Assembly (NCBI GenBank): GCA_034769895.1
Contig: CM068367.1
Span: 118,767,927-118,831,926, forward strand
DNA length: 64,000 nt
Source: Magicicada septendecula
Lineage: Eukaryota; Arthropoda; Insecta; Hemiptera; Cicadidae
Direction of reading: 5' to 3'
Shown here: piece after piece, positions 35,555-46,619 of the stretch
How the letters are laid out: the number at the start of each line of letters is the position of its first letter
Numbering within the stretch: position 1 is the stretch's first letter
Notes under the pieces: generated by a model
What the model saw: the letters and a program-made list of their open reading frames with translations, nothing else
Told to the model about the DNA's origin: nothing
Databases searched by the model: none
Program-made: the position numbers and the translations under genes

Positions 35555-36572
35555 TTGTTACCTGGCAACAAAATTATTTTATTTTCAACAATTACCATTG
35601 TTTCAAAAAGTTTAAATAAATTTTCAAGTACTTTACTCTTGTTAAAACGTAAAAGGTTGCAGGTAAACTACCCCTTCCCCTTAACCGATGTTCACCAAAA
35701 TCTAAAGGCCTTGAGTCCTCTAACAATTCACTGACGTATGCAAAAAATTATTTGATTCTGTTTGAATTTGCGGCTGTTATCGTTTGCCATAGAAAATACG
35801 CTTGATAAAAAACGTTGCAGGTAAACTACCCCTTCCCCTCAACCGATCTTCACCAAAAACAATAGGTCTTGAGTACTCTACAAATCAGGGCTGTATGCAG
35901 AAAATTATTTGATTCTGTTTGAATTTGCGGCTGTTATCGTTTGCCATAGAAAATACCCTTGTTAAAAAAACGTTGTAGGTAAACTACCCCTTTCCCTTAA
36001 CCGATCTTCACCAAAAACAATAGGTCTTGAGAACTCTACAATTTAGGGCTGTATGCAAATAATCTTTTGATTCTGTTTGAATTTGCGGCTGTTATCGTTT
36101 GCCATAGGAAATACCCTTGTTAAAACATAAAACGTTACAGGTAAACTACCCCTTTCCCTTAACCGATCTTCACCAAAAACAATAGGTCTTGAGAACTCTA
36201 CAATTCAGGGCTGTATGCGAAACATTATTTGATTCTGTTTGAATTTGCGGCTGTTATCATTTGCCAAAAAAAAAACCGTTGCAGGTAAACTACCCCTTTC
36301 CCTCAATCGATCTTCACCAAAAACAATAGGTCGTGAGTACTCTACAATTCAGGGCTGTATGCAAAAAATTATTTGATTCTGTTTGAATTTGCGGCAGTTA
36401 TCGTTTGCCATAGAAAAAAAATCTACACACAGACAGACACACACACAGACACTTTTCGGAAAACGACTTTTTTTCATGTTTTGAGTGTAGTAAAATCAGA
36501 ATCTGCAATAATCTCGAACACGATTTTTTTTGCCATCACTATACTTCCATTCCTTAAGGAATATGGAAGTAA
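35555..36572 (+). mobile_element. Satellite-bearing element B: leader, five units and 3' module
   Basis: It begins with a GCCTGGCAACAAAATTATT-type leader (here CCTGGCAACAAAATT), followed by units anchored at about 35662, 35819, 35978, 36139 and 36282 (spacing 143-161 bp). The 3' module (36415-36572) has ACACAGACAGACAC, CTTTTCGGAAAACGAC, TTTTGAGTGTAGTA and CTTCCATTCCTTAAGGAATATGG, and ends AAGTAAAA. The last part forms a hairpin close to the end. Confidence 0.85.
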
Positions 36573-37563
36573 AATATCGGTATGGAGAACCATACATGAC
36601 TTCCATATTCTAAGATTTATAATCTGAAATATGCTTGCCTGCCAAGCACGATATATTTTCTAATATATACATAATTTACATTAAAATGAAAAAATTATAA
36701 TTTTATTGCCTGGCAACAAAATTATTTTATTTTCAACAATTACCATTGTTTGAAAAAGTTTAAATGAATTTTCAAGTACTTTACTCTTGTTAAAACGTAA
36801 AAGGTTGCAGGTAAACTACCCCTTCCCCTTAACCGATCTTCACCAAAATCTAATGGCATTGAGTCCTCTACAATTCACTGACGTATGGAAAAAATTATTT
36901 GATTCTGTTTGAATTTGCGGCAGTTATCGTTTGCCATAGAAAATACGCTTGATAAAAAACGTTGCAGGTAAACTACCCCTTCCCCTCAACCGATCTTCAC
37001 CAAAAACAATAGGTCTTGAGTACTCTACAAATCAGGGCTGTATGCAGAAAATTATTTGATTCTGTTTGAATTTGCGGCTGTTATCGTTTGCCATAGAAAA
37101 TACCCTTGTTAAAAAAACGTTGTAGGTAAACTACCCCTTTCCCTTAACCGATCTTCACCAAAAACAAAAGGTCTTGAGAACTCTACAATTCAGGGCTGTA
37201 TGCGAAACATTATTTGATTCTGTTTGAATTTGCGGCTATCGTTTGCCAAAAAAAAAATTTCCCTTTATAAAAAAAACCGTTGCAGGTAAACTACCCCTTT
37301 CCCTCAACCGATCTTCACCAAAAACAATAGGTCGTGAGTACTCTACAAATCAGGGCTGTATGCAAAAAATTATTTGATTCTGTTTGAATTTGCGGCAGTT
37401 ATCGTTTGCCATAGAAAAAAAATCTACAGACACACACACCGTTTTCGGAAAACGACTTTTTTTCATGTTTTGAGTGTAGTAGAGTCAGAATCTGCAATAA
37501 TCTCGAAGACGATTTTTTTTGCCATCACCATACTTCCATTCCTTAAGGAATATGGAAGTAAAA
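36571..37563 (+). mobile_element. Satellite-bearing element C: 5' module, leader, four units, 3' module
   Basis: A 5' module (from TATCGGTATGGAG) starts exactly where element B ends (GGAAGTAAAA). A leader with GCCTGGCAACAAAATTATT follows (36640-36790). Units are anchored at about 36810, 36966, 37124 and 37284. The 3' module (37420-37563) ends with the CTTAAGGAATATGGAAG hairpin and TAAAA. Confidence 0.85.
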
Positions 37564-38555
37564 TTACCCATGTCAAAACATAAAACGTTGCAGGTAAACT
37601 ACCCCTTTCCCGTAACCGATCTTCAACAAAAACAATAGGTCTTGAGAACTCTACAATCTTGAGAACTCTACAATTCAGGACTGTATGCAAAAAATAATTT
37701 GATTCTGTTTGAATTTGCGGCTGTTATCGTTTGCCATGTGGAAAATACCCTTGTTAAAACATAAAACGTTGCAGGGAAACTACTCTTAACCGATCTTCAC
37801 CAAAAACAATAGGTCTTGAGAACGCTACAATTCAGAGTTGCATGCAAAATATTATTTGATTATGTTTGAATTTGCGGCTGTTATCGTTTGCCATAGAAAA
37901 TACCCTTGTTAAAACATAAAATGTAGCAGGTAAACTACCCCTTTCCCGTAACCGATCTTCACCAAAAACAATAGGCCATGAGAACTCTACAATTCAGGGC
38001 TGTATGCAAAAAATAATTTGATACTGGTTGAATTTGCGGCTATTATCGTTTGCCATAGAAAATACCCTTGTTAAAACATAAAATGTTGCCGGTAAACTAC
38101 CCCTTTCCCTTAACCGATCTTCACCAAAATCAACAGACATTGAGTTCTCTATAGCTCATGAAGGTATGCAAAACATTATTTGATGCTGATTGAATTTACG
38201 GCAGTTATCATTCGTCATAGAAAAAATTACCCATGTCAAAACATAAAACGTTGCAGGTAAACTACCCCTTTCCCTTAACTGATCTTCACCAAAAACAAAA
38301 GGTCGTGAGAACTCTACAATACATGGCTGTTTGCAAAAAATAATTTGATTCTGTTTGAATTTGCGGCTATTATCGTTTGCCATAGAAAATACCCTTGTTA
38401 AAACATAAAACGTTGCAGGTAAACTACCCCTTTCCCTTAACCGATCTTCACCAAAAATAATAGGCCTTGAGACCTCTACAGTTCAGGGCTGTACGCTGTA
38501 TGCGACACATTATTTGATTCTGTTTAAATTTGCGGCTGTTATCGTTTGACATAGA
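37564..38555. repeat. Satellite array D: six units
   Basis: Units are anchored at about 37593, 37773, 37931, 38091, 38256 and 38416. The array starts directly at the end of the 3' module of element C, without a leader. One unit near 37640-37680 carries a small internal duplication (CTTGAGAACTCTACAA twice). Confidence 0.9.
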
Positions 38556-38870
38556 AAAATATCGGTATGGGAACCATACATGACTTCCATATTCTAAGAT
38601 TTAAATTTAAAATCATTTTCGAAATGAAATATTACCATAGAAACTACTTCTTTCTAGTAACTGCTTCAGCCTTAACCACAGTACTGTGGTCACTAACATA
38701 TACCACCTCACGTTATCACACTCGATTTTCACTGATGATGGAAGTCGATGGCATTGCCGAAACGTCTGGTTTTGTAGAAAACATTGGACTACGGCCAAAT
38801 ATCCCGGGAAGGAATTTTAACAAAAACTACTTCTTTGTTGCCGACAACGTTGTACACATATAAAAAAAAT
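38556..38870 (+). mobile_element. Third 5' module (long form) with hammerhead-like core
   Basis: TATCGGTATGGGAACCATAC at about 38558, the ACTTCCATATTC block, then the hammerhead-like motif at 38732-38766 (CTGATGA, T, GGAAGT with ATTGCC allowing one mismatch, GAAAC, GTC). It ends near GTTGTACACATATAAAAAAA with no satellite units attached. Confidence 0.75.
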
Positions 38871-39353
38871 ATATGCATAAAATTAATGGCTTTTATAAGT
38901 TAATGATTGATCTCCATTAAGTAATGCTCAAGTTTCCAAAGTTTTAATATTATGATGTCCGTAATTAAAACATCAGAGCAGGTTTAGTGTGAATGAGGGT
39001 ACTCCGTGGACTAAAATTTTCAACATTTCCTATTGAGCGTTGCTTAGAGTAAAGCTGCGAAGCTACAGTGTATGTTTCACAGAACAAACACGCGAAAAAG
39101 AAGGAGCGCTCCGAAGTCACTCATGGACCCTCAGCATCTTGCAGAGGGTTCATTCCCTAATGACGAAAAGTCTATCTATGAATCGTTCCTCTGTAAACAC
39201 GTGCAGTTACACTGCCCAGCGATCCACAGGAAGCAAATTGATGTCCATTTTTTCGGCTTGCACGCGTTATGTTGGTGTGGGTTTCGGCACTTTCCATTTA
39301 AAAACCGTGCAAATGTAAGAAAATAAACATGAGTGAGGCCAGAAATAACGCGA

Positions 39354-39357
<4 letters not shown>
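38871..39357 (+). other. Unassigned insert with an 84-codon frame
   Basis: Unrelated to the satellite. Overlapping plus-strand frames at 39040-39318 and 39072-39326 have no recognisable domain and cannot both be real. The block is probably another repeat. Confidence 0.35.

Positions 39358-39408
<51 letters not shown>
39358..39408 (+). repeat. (GT)n microsatellite
   Basis: Uninterrupted GT repeat of about 50 bp. Confidence 0.95.
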
Positions 39409-39409
<1 letters not shown>

Positions 39410-39723
39410 TTCCCTGCCTTTTTATTGCTGTAGTCATAATAATAAAATGGAAACGTAAACATTACATAACTGAGATATGCTTACCTGCCACGAACGATAT
39501 ATTATTTTATACATGTACGAGGTGTGTTCAAAAAAAGACCGAACTATTTGTGTAGCACGTCAACTAGCGCATAGAGCGAGCTGCAGAATTAAGCGCTGCT
39601 AGCGACAGGTTTTGACGCCTGAATGCCGTTTTCTGTGCTCCGTCACGATCTTCAGCCTTCGAGCTACACGCGCTGTAGTGGGCACGGGCACACTACGTCC
39701 GTCGGATTTATAACGAAGTGAGA

Positions 39724-39902
39724 ATGAAGATCTTAACACAACGTGTGTGTATAAAATTTTGCTGCTGACTTCGTAAAATCTTTACAGAGCTATTTCCATT
39801 GTCTTCCAAAGTTTTCATTACCATTTGCATTGGTAGGCCTACGCAGTTGTTGACCGATTTAAAAACGGGTCTGTTTCTGATCGTCGTCAACAAACACAGT
39901 AA
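39724..39902 (+). pseudogene. Mariner transposase N-terminal remnant, left half
   Basis: MKILTQRVCIKFCC is followed by a stop; shifted frames then give IFTELF and RFKNGSVSDRRQQTQ. These match the first helix-turn-helix region of mariner transposases ('EQRVCIKFCxKLGKT...WFxRFKxGR' from family knowledge). The catalytic DD34D region is absent. Confidence 0.7.
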
Positions 39903-39974
39903 GAATTTTTCAGTGATACGATACATTTAAATTTTTCTATCAAAATTTAATTTTACGATCTTAAATGGATTCTG

Positions 39975-40190
39975 TCAGAAAGTATCGGCATTTAAACGAT
40001 GATTTACAATTACCACATCACGAGCTCTCTTCCCATGATCTTCGATATCGCTTTGATCTGCACTGACCATTGTTTTTCCCTCTTTAAAAATTCTTAAACT
40101 AATCGTTTTTAATTGAAAATTGAAAACCAGAATGTCTCTGAAAAGTTTTAACCTAGTTTTGCTGCAAAATTTCATACGCACACGTTGTTC
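39975..40190 (-). pseudogene. Mariner transposase N-terminal remnant, right half
   Basis: The minus strand encodes EQRVRMKFCSK, then a degraded piece, then FKEGKTMVSADQSD and RDVVIVNHRL. The order matches the two DNA-binding helix-turn-helix regions of mariner transposases ('FKEGRTSV...KVRDVV..DRRL'). It reads towards the left half, confirming the head-to-head arrangement. Confidence 0.7.
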
Positions 40191-40424
40191 TCGCGGTCTT
40201 TCTTAACCGCTTTGTTACTAATCCGCCGGCCAGCGTGTGCACGTCCCCACTCAATGTGATATACCTCAAAGACTACTGCTAATAGCGGAACACAATAAGT
40301 GGTAGTTTGTTGTCAAAAACTATCGCTAGGTGCGCGCAAAGTCGCGGCGCGTTGTTTGTGCGGATTGATGTGTTACTCAAAAAGTTTGGTCTTTTTATCA
40401 CACCTCGTATATTAATTCATACGT

Positions 40425-41328
40425 AATTTACATTAAAATGAAAAAATTATAATTTTATTGCCTGGCAACAAAATTATTTTATTTTTAACAATTACCATTG
40501 TTTGAAAAAGTTTAAATGCATTTTCAAGTACTTTACTGTTGTTCAAACGTAGAAGGTTGCAGGTAAACTACCCCTTCCCCTTAACCGATCTTCACCAAAA
40601 ACAATAGGTCTTGAGAACTCTACAATTTAGGGCTGTATGCAAATAATCTTTTGATTCTGTTTGAATTTGCGGCTGTTATCGTTTGCCATAGAAAATACCC
40701 TTGATAAAAAAAAACCGTTGCTGGTAAACTACCCTTTTCCCTCAACCGATCTTCACCAAAAACAATAGGTCGTGAGTACTCTACAAATCAGGGCTGTATG
40801 CAAAAAAATATTTGATTCTGTTTGAATTTGCGGCTGTTATCGTTTGCCATAGAAAATCCGCTTGATAAAAAAACTTTGCAGGTAAACTACCCCTTCCCCT
40901 TAACCGATCTTCACCAAAAACAATAGGTCGTGAGTGCTCTACAATTCAGGGCTGTATGCAAAAAATTATTTGATTCTGTTTGAATTTGCGGCTGTTATCG
41001 TTTGCCATAGAAAATACCCTTGATAAAAAAAACCGTTGCTGGTAAACTACCCTTTTCCCTCAACCGATCTTCACCAAAAACAATAGGTCGTGAGTACTCT
41101 ACAAATCAGGGCTGTATGCAAAAAATTATTTGATTCTGTTTGAATTTGCGGCTGTTATCGTTTGCCATAGAAAAAATATCTACACACAGATAGACACACA
41201 GGCACTTTTCGAAAAACGACTTTTTTCATGTTTTGAGTGTAGTACAATCAGAATCTGCAATAATCTCGAACACGATTTTTTTTGCCATCACCATACTTCC
41301 ATTTCCTTGAGGAATATGGAAGTAAAAA
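40425..41328 (+). mobile_element. Satellite-bearing element E: leader, four units, 3' module
   Basis: The leader with GCCTGGCAACAAAATTATT (about 40460) continues from the left side of the mariner insertion. Units are anchored at about 40561, 40724, 40882 and 41041. The 3' module (41170-41328) has CTTTTCGAAAAACGAC and CTTGAGGAATATGGAAG, with the terminal hairpin partly decayed. Confidence 0.85.
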
Positions 41329-41349
41329 TTACCCTTGATAAAAAAAAAT

Positions 41350-42882
41350 ATCGGTATGGAGAACCATACATGACTTCCATATTCTAAGATTTATATTTAA
41401 AATCATTTTCACCCAAACAGCCAGGCTGTGTCTTACCTGCCTTTTTATTGCTGTATTAAATGAAAAATATTATATTACATTAAAATGAAAAAATTATAAT
41501 TTTATTGCCTGGCAACAAAATTATTTTATTTTTAACAATTACCATTGTTTCAAAAAGTTTAAATAAATTTTCAAGTACTTTACTCTTGTTAAAACGTAAA
41601 AGGTTGCAGGTAAACTAGCCCTTCCCCTTAACCGATCTTCACCAAAATCGAAAGTCATTGAGACCTCTACAATTCAGGGACGTATGCAAAAAATTATTTG
41701 ATTCTGTTTGAATTTGCGGCTGTTATCGTTTGCCATAGAAAATACGCTTGAAAAAAAAACGTTGCAGGTAAACTACCCCTTCCCCTTAACCGATCTTCAC
41801 AAAAACAATAGGTCTTGAGTACTCTACAAATCAGGGGTGTATGCAAAACATTATTTGATTCTGTTTGAATTTGCGGCTGTTATCGTTTGCCATAGAAAAT
41901 ACCCTTTTTAAAAAAACGTTGCAGGTAAACTACCCCTTTCCCTCAACCGATCTTCACCAAAAACAATAGGTCTTGAGAACTCTACAATTTAGGGCTGTAT
42001 GCAAATAATTTTTTGATTCTGTTTGAATTTGCGGGTGTTATCGTTTGCCATAGGAAATACCCTTGTTAAAACATAAAACGTTACAGGTAAACTACCCCTT
42101 TCCCTTAACCGATCTTCACCAAAAACAATAGGTCTTGAGTACTCTACAAATCAGGGCTGTATGCAAAACATTATTTGATTCTGTTTGAATTTGCGGCTGT
42201 TATCGTTTGCCATAGAAAATACCCTTGTTAAAAAAACGTTGCAGGTAAACTACCCCTTTCCCTCAACCGAACTTCACCAAAAACAATAGGTCTTGAGAAC
42301 TCTACAATTTAGGGCTGTATGCAAATAATCTTTTGATTCTGTTTGAATTTGCGGCTGTTATCGTTTGCCATAGGAAATACCCTTGTTAAAACATAAAACG
42401 TTACAGGTAAACTACCCCTTTCCCTTAACCGATCTTCACCAAAATCAACAGATCTTGAGAACTCTACAATTCAGGGCTGTATGCGAAACATTATTTGAGT
42501 CTGTTTGAATTTGCGGCTGTTATCGTTTGCCAAACAAACAAAATTACCCTTGCTAAAAAAAAACCGTTGCAGGTAAACTACCCCTTTCCCTCAACCGATC
42601 TTCACCAAAAACAATAGGTCGCGAGTACTCTGCAAATCAGGGCTGCATGCAAAAAATTATTTGATTCTGTTTGAATTTGCGGCAGTTATCGTTTGCCATA
42701 GAAAAAAAATCTACAGACAGACAGACACACAGACAGACAGACAGACACACACACAGACACTTTTCGGAAAACGACTTTTTTTCATGTTTTGAGTGTAGTA
42801 GAATCAGAATCTGCAATAATCTCGAACACGATTTTTTTTGCCATCACCATACTTCCATTCCTTAAGGAATATGGAAGTAAAA
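41350..42882 (+). mobile_element. Satellite-bearing element F: 5' module, leader, seven units, 3' module
   Basis: The 5' module (41350-41425) starts TATCGGTATGGAGAACCATA; the leader is at about 41460-41600. Units are anchored at about 41609, 41767, 41925, 42087, 42246, 42407 and 42574. A pair of adjacent units at 42087-42400 nearly repeats 41767-42087, which suggests recent unequal exchange of multi-unit blocks. The 3' module (42700-42882) has an expanded ACAGACAGACAC run and the CCTTAAGGAATATGG hairpin. Confidence 0.85.
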
Positions 42883-43196
42883 CGTTGCCGGTAAACTGCC
42901 CCTTTCCCTTAACCGATCTCCACCAAAAACAGTAGGTCTTGAGTACTCTACAAATCAGGGCTGTATGCAAAAAATTATTTGATTCTGTTTGAATTTGCGG
43001 CTGTTATCGTTTGCCATAGAACAAAATCTATAGACAGACAGACAGACTCACAGACAGACAGACACACAGACACTTTTCGAAAAATGACTTTTTTTCATAT
43101 TTTGAGGGTATTACAATCAGAATCTGGAATAATCTCGACCACGATTTTATTTGCCATCACCATACTTCCATTTCCTTATGGAACATGGATGTAAAA
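42883..43196 (+). mobile_element. Satellite unit G with its own 3' module
   Basis: A single unit (anchor about 42889) directly follows the end of element F. A further 3' module then runs to about 43196 (GACAGACAGAC run, TTTTCATATTTTGAGGGTA, TTTCCTTATGGAACATGGAT). The hairpin is decayed compared with element F. Confidence 0.8.
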
Positions 43197-43199
43197 AGT

Positions 43200-44215
43200 G
43201 GACATCAAACTTATTGGAGCAAAATGATTTCAGTAAACGGAGTTTTGAGTATATGAGTCGTCATTCTTTACGGAAGTTATCCAACCGTCGCTTACGGGGT
43301 CTTCCCACACTTCTCTTCCCCCTTGGATTATAATATAACAGTAAATTAAAATATTCCTTATGTAAATAAAATATTCCTTATATGGCCACTGAATTTCTTC
43401 AGTCCTTAGAACCGGTAGTGGATCACTGCGTTCACGTAATCTCGTATAACTTTATTTATGTCCTTGATTCTCCAAATGCCCTCTTCCATCTTATACGCAC
43501 CGAACAAACAAGTTAATTTGATATCTGTTTCCTCTTCAGTCAACTCCCGTCATTTCCACATCGCTCAGTAACCTGGTCCTCTCACCGATTGTTTGCACCC
43601 TCCGCTTATTTTCATTCCGCTTGGCTCAAGTCGTTGATCTACTTTAAAACTGAGCCTTCTTCGCTTCTGCCCACGCCACCTTACTCTTTGGCTCTAATTT
43701 GGTTTAGCTAGATGTGTGTCTTCTGTTTCAAGTTAGCAGGCTTTGAACATATAGGCTAGTCAATATACCAACTAAATAGTACCGTGTCCGAACACTCACA
43801 GATACTTGGTTTGAGACTGGATACTAAATTTGGAAAGCCCACGTAAAAAAGAAGACTTGGATACTTGTACATACATGTAAAAAAATTGTATTATGTAAAT
43901 GGAAAATATGTATATAAATAATAAGCATTATTTTGTATTTTTAACAAGAATATTTTTAATTAATTAATTGTTTAAAATGTTTCCACAGTTGTCATTACTG
44001 TCATCTTGTATAAATATTAATGTGCAAAGAGGTTCTTAAGTAAATGAAATCATTTGGTCATAACAACTGTTTTACATAAATCTATGTTTTTATTCCTGTA
44101 TATACTACTTATGTATTGCATTTATACCTTACCTCACCACCATTCTTGTTTAATTACTTTAAATAATAAATAAATAATATTTCTTTTTATAAGAATATAC
44201 AAATTTGTATATAGA
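43200..44215. other. AT-rich sequence without recognised features
   Basis: No gene. Small A/T simple runs; frames under 65 codons. Confidence 0.5.
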
Positions 44216-44217
44216 TT

Positions 44218-44250
44218 CTGAAGATGACAGTTTATGCTGTTGAAACTGTG
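44218..44250 (+). ncRNA. Hammerhead-like motif (isolated)
   Basis: CTGAAGA, T, then a GACAG/CTGTT stem, then GAAACTGTG. Same layout as the other motifs in the window, here without a recognised second arm. Catalytic ability untested. Confidence 0.3.
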
Positions 44251-44319
44251 TTAATATATATAAAATATACAAATATATTTTTTATATAGGTAACTCAATG
44301 TTTCTTGCAGCAATTATAT

Positions 44320-44480
44320 AATATTGTGATATTGTTCAAAATATCAGCATGATGATGATGATAACTTACAAATTCTGATGATGCTGATATTTTTCAGTGA
44401 AACGTGCGTCAGATACTGGGACGACAAAAACGCAATACCCTACTTGCAGAACAAACTATATTGAACAATATCACAATATT
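44320..44480. mobile_element. 161-bp hairpin element with a hammerhead-like core
   Basis: AATATTGTGATATTGTTCA at 44320-44338 is a perfect inverted match of 44462-44480 (19 bp). Inside, AAAATATCAGCAT at about 44338 pairs with ATGCTGATATTTT at about 44381. At 44375-44410 the plus strand has CTGATGA, T, a GCTGA/TCAGT helix, GAAAC, a GTGC loop and GTC. This resembles the minimal type I hammerhead with a two-base-pair helix III described for Penelope-like elements. Helix I is weak. Confidence 0.55.
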
Positions 44481-45107
44481 AAATATATTTTGGTAAAAAC
44501 AAATGTCAATTATTTATTATTTAAAAAATATATATTTAAAATGTTATAATTTTTAGTGTTAATCTGTATTTGTTCGTCTATTTATTAATTTTTTGATTTG
44601 TTTTTATGGACTTAAAAATAACAAAAATGTAAAATACTGTTTATTCTTCATGTTTATAATGACAAGAACAACGTGAGAAATTAGGAATTTTCGAATTAAA
44701 TAAAAACAGTGAATTCATAGATTGAAATTATGAAATTGTGAAGTGTGATTTATGTAAATTGTAGTAGTTGAAGGGAAGAAATTTCATCGTATAGCTTGTC
44801 TACGCACTGGAGAGCTCTAACGCATGTGACTTGTCCATACAGTATAGTTGCTACACACAATACAGTATCACATAACCGATTGTTAGAAAACAGTGACCAA
44901 TATGCAACCATAGTTCGAATAATTCCATATTATGTATGCACAGACAGCACTGCGGGCTGACATGTGGCTGGTCAGTGATCTCCAGCGCGTAGGCAAGCTT
45001 CAGATTTTGCAGTGAACTATTGGATGAGCACATTTTAAAACACGTTTGGATGTGTGATATCCAATTTTGGGATTGCATCAAAAGATTATTATTATTATTA
45101 TTATTAA

Positions 45108-45374
45108 TACAGATATACAAAAATAAATAAAGTATTAATAAACATCGTTGGTGAGCCTTGGGTCGTGGAGAACTCTACCGCTTTCAAAAAAGATCAGAAA
45201 ATTGTATTCGTAATCGACGCGGAATCTAAAGTTGTGGAAGGAAACTTGTGGAAAGACTACAACACCGCGAAAACACTAAAGTCGTATAATTACTATAAGA
45301 GAACACAGACGCAGTGCGAAAAATTAAGAAGTACCCCTTTTTACTTTTACTATGTAAATTGTCAAGTATAAATT
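45108..45374 (+). other. Unrecognised open frame of about 88 codons
   Basis: The frame is open from 45108 to the stop at 45372 and includes IVGEPWVVENSTAFKKDQK and DAESKVVEGNLWKDYNTAK. Amino acid composition is protein-like (charged, no low complexity), unlike most other frames here, but no ATG lies at its start and no family is recognised. It could be a degraded transposon piece or an exon. Confidence 0.2.
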
Positions 45375-46335
45375 AGAGTCAAATTTTTAAGTCGGTTAGA
45401 GCTAAGCAGTGCACAAGTAAAAGGTGCACTTAGCATGTATGTAGCAATAAAGTGAAGAGGCACTAACGAGGAGCTTTCAGATGTAAGCTAAGTCCGTGTA
45501 AATGTCAGCCACATAGATTTTTATTTTTGTTAAAATTCAAAACGTGATTTTTAACTCTTGTTTATGTTAGATCAACATTGGTCATTAGTCAAAATTGACT
45601 AGATTGGAACTTATAAATTGTAAGTGTTCTATTACTCTGTGTGTGTGTGTGTGTGTTGTAACAGCCGCAGCTTGTTTTAGGTCAGTCGATCGTTGTCACC
45701 ACTTCATAATAGCGTATATTTTATATTCACATGCGTCGGTATATTCACTGACTCATCCAGTGACCTGATATCCGCACAGTGACGTAAATAGCCGATCAGA
45801 TGGAAATCGAGTGTCAAGGTCAGATCGTCATTTAATGTTTATAATGACTTGTACCTTTAAATAGTTTCCGTAACTTCGTGGACGTTTATTAAACGATAAA
45901 ATTTATTAGTGAATAGGCGTCGGACACTAAGGTAATTGATAAAAGTGATTTTGTGTTTTCAAGTAAAATTTTTTTACGGTAGGCCGTACGTGGGGAGATC
46001 GACGGTAGTACTGACAGCAGAAGAAGTTTCGTACAGAATACGCGTACAGTAAAGTCCACCGTAACTACGCTGTCAAAGCATCGCGTTCTTCGTTCCCCAG
46101 GTAACGATTCTGGGAAAAGAGAATTATTTATTTTCTGCAGTCTGAAAATGATAGCTGCTATAATAAGAAAGTTGAAACGTTTTTCAAGGCAGCGTGTATA
46201 TATCTGCATTTGAAATCTGTTCTGATTATAATGGTACTGAGATCTGCGAGTGAAAGGAAGCATGTATTATATTTAACCTACCTTTATAGTTTATAGCAAC
46301 TCACTAACACTATTTATGGTTAAAGTGTGTGTGTG

Positions 46336-46337
<2 letters not shown>

Positions 46338-46398
<61 letters not shown>
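46338..46398 (+). repeat. (GA)n microsatellite
   Basis: Uninterrupted GA repeat of about 60 bp. Confidence 0.95.
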
Positions 46399-46403
<5 letters not shown>

Positions 46404-46619
46404 TGGGGGAGGGAGGGAGGTACAGAGGCGAGGACGGAATTTTCGTAAGTTAAAAAAATTAAAAGTTAAAACTGATGCAAGGAAACAGTTGTTTTGCAAG
46501 TCAAATAACAATTTTGACTTCGAAATGAGAGAAATACCGATAAAAATAAATGATTCTGTCTTTCTTCTTGCGGTTGAAACCTCTCTTGATTTATTCTTAG
46601 ACTGTTAAGAATATATATA

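Larger units (their letters stand above)
39518..40407. mobile_element. Mariner derivative built from two 5' halves, head to head
   Basis: The element is flanked by TA (39516-39517 and 40408-40409), with about 30-bp TIRs: CGAGGTGTGTTCAAAAAAAG at the left and, in reverse at the right, CGAGGTGTGATAAAAAGACC. Each half is a copy of the mariner 5' end. The left half has a leader and then a plus-strand start at 39724 (MKILTQRVCIKFC). The right half has a matching leader and a minus-strand reading EQRVRMKFCSK near 40160-40190. Both leaders share CTAGCGAYAGKTTTTGACRMC and an AACGTGTGYGTATRAAATTTTG block. The C-terminal catalytic region is missing from both halves, so it is non-autonomous. It sits inside the leader of a satellite-bearing element. 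Confidence 0.85.

Noticed and set aside
32745-43196. CRISPR array
   Set aside because: Units are about 160 bp of continuous tandem repeat without short repeats and unique spacers, in an animal-type genome.
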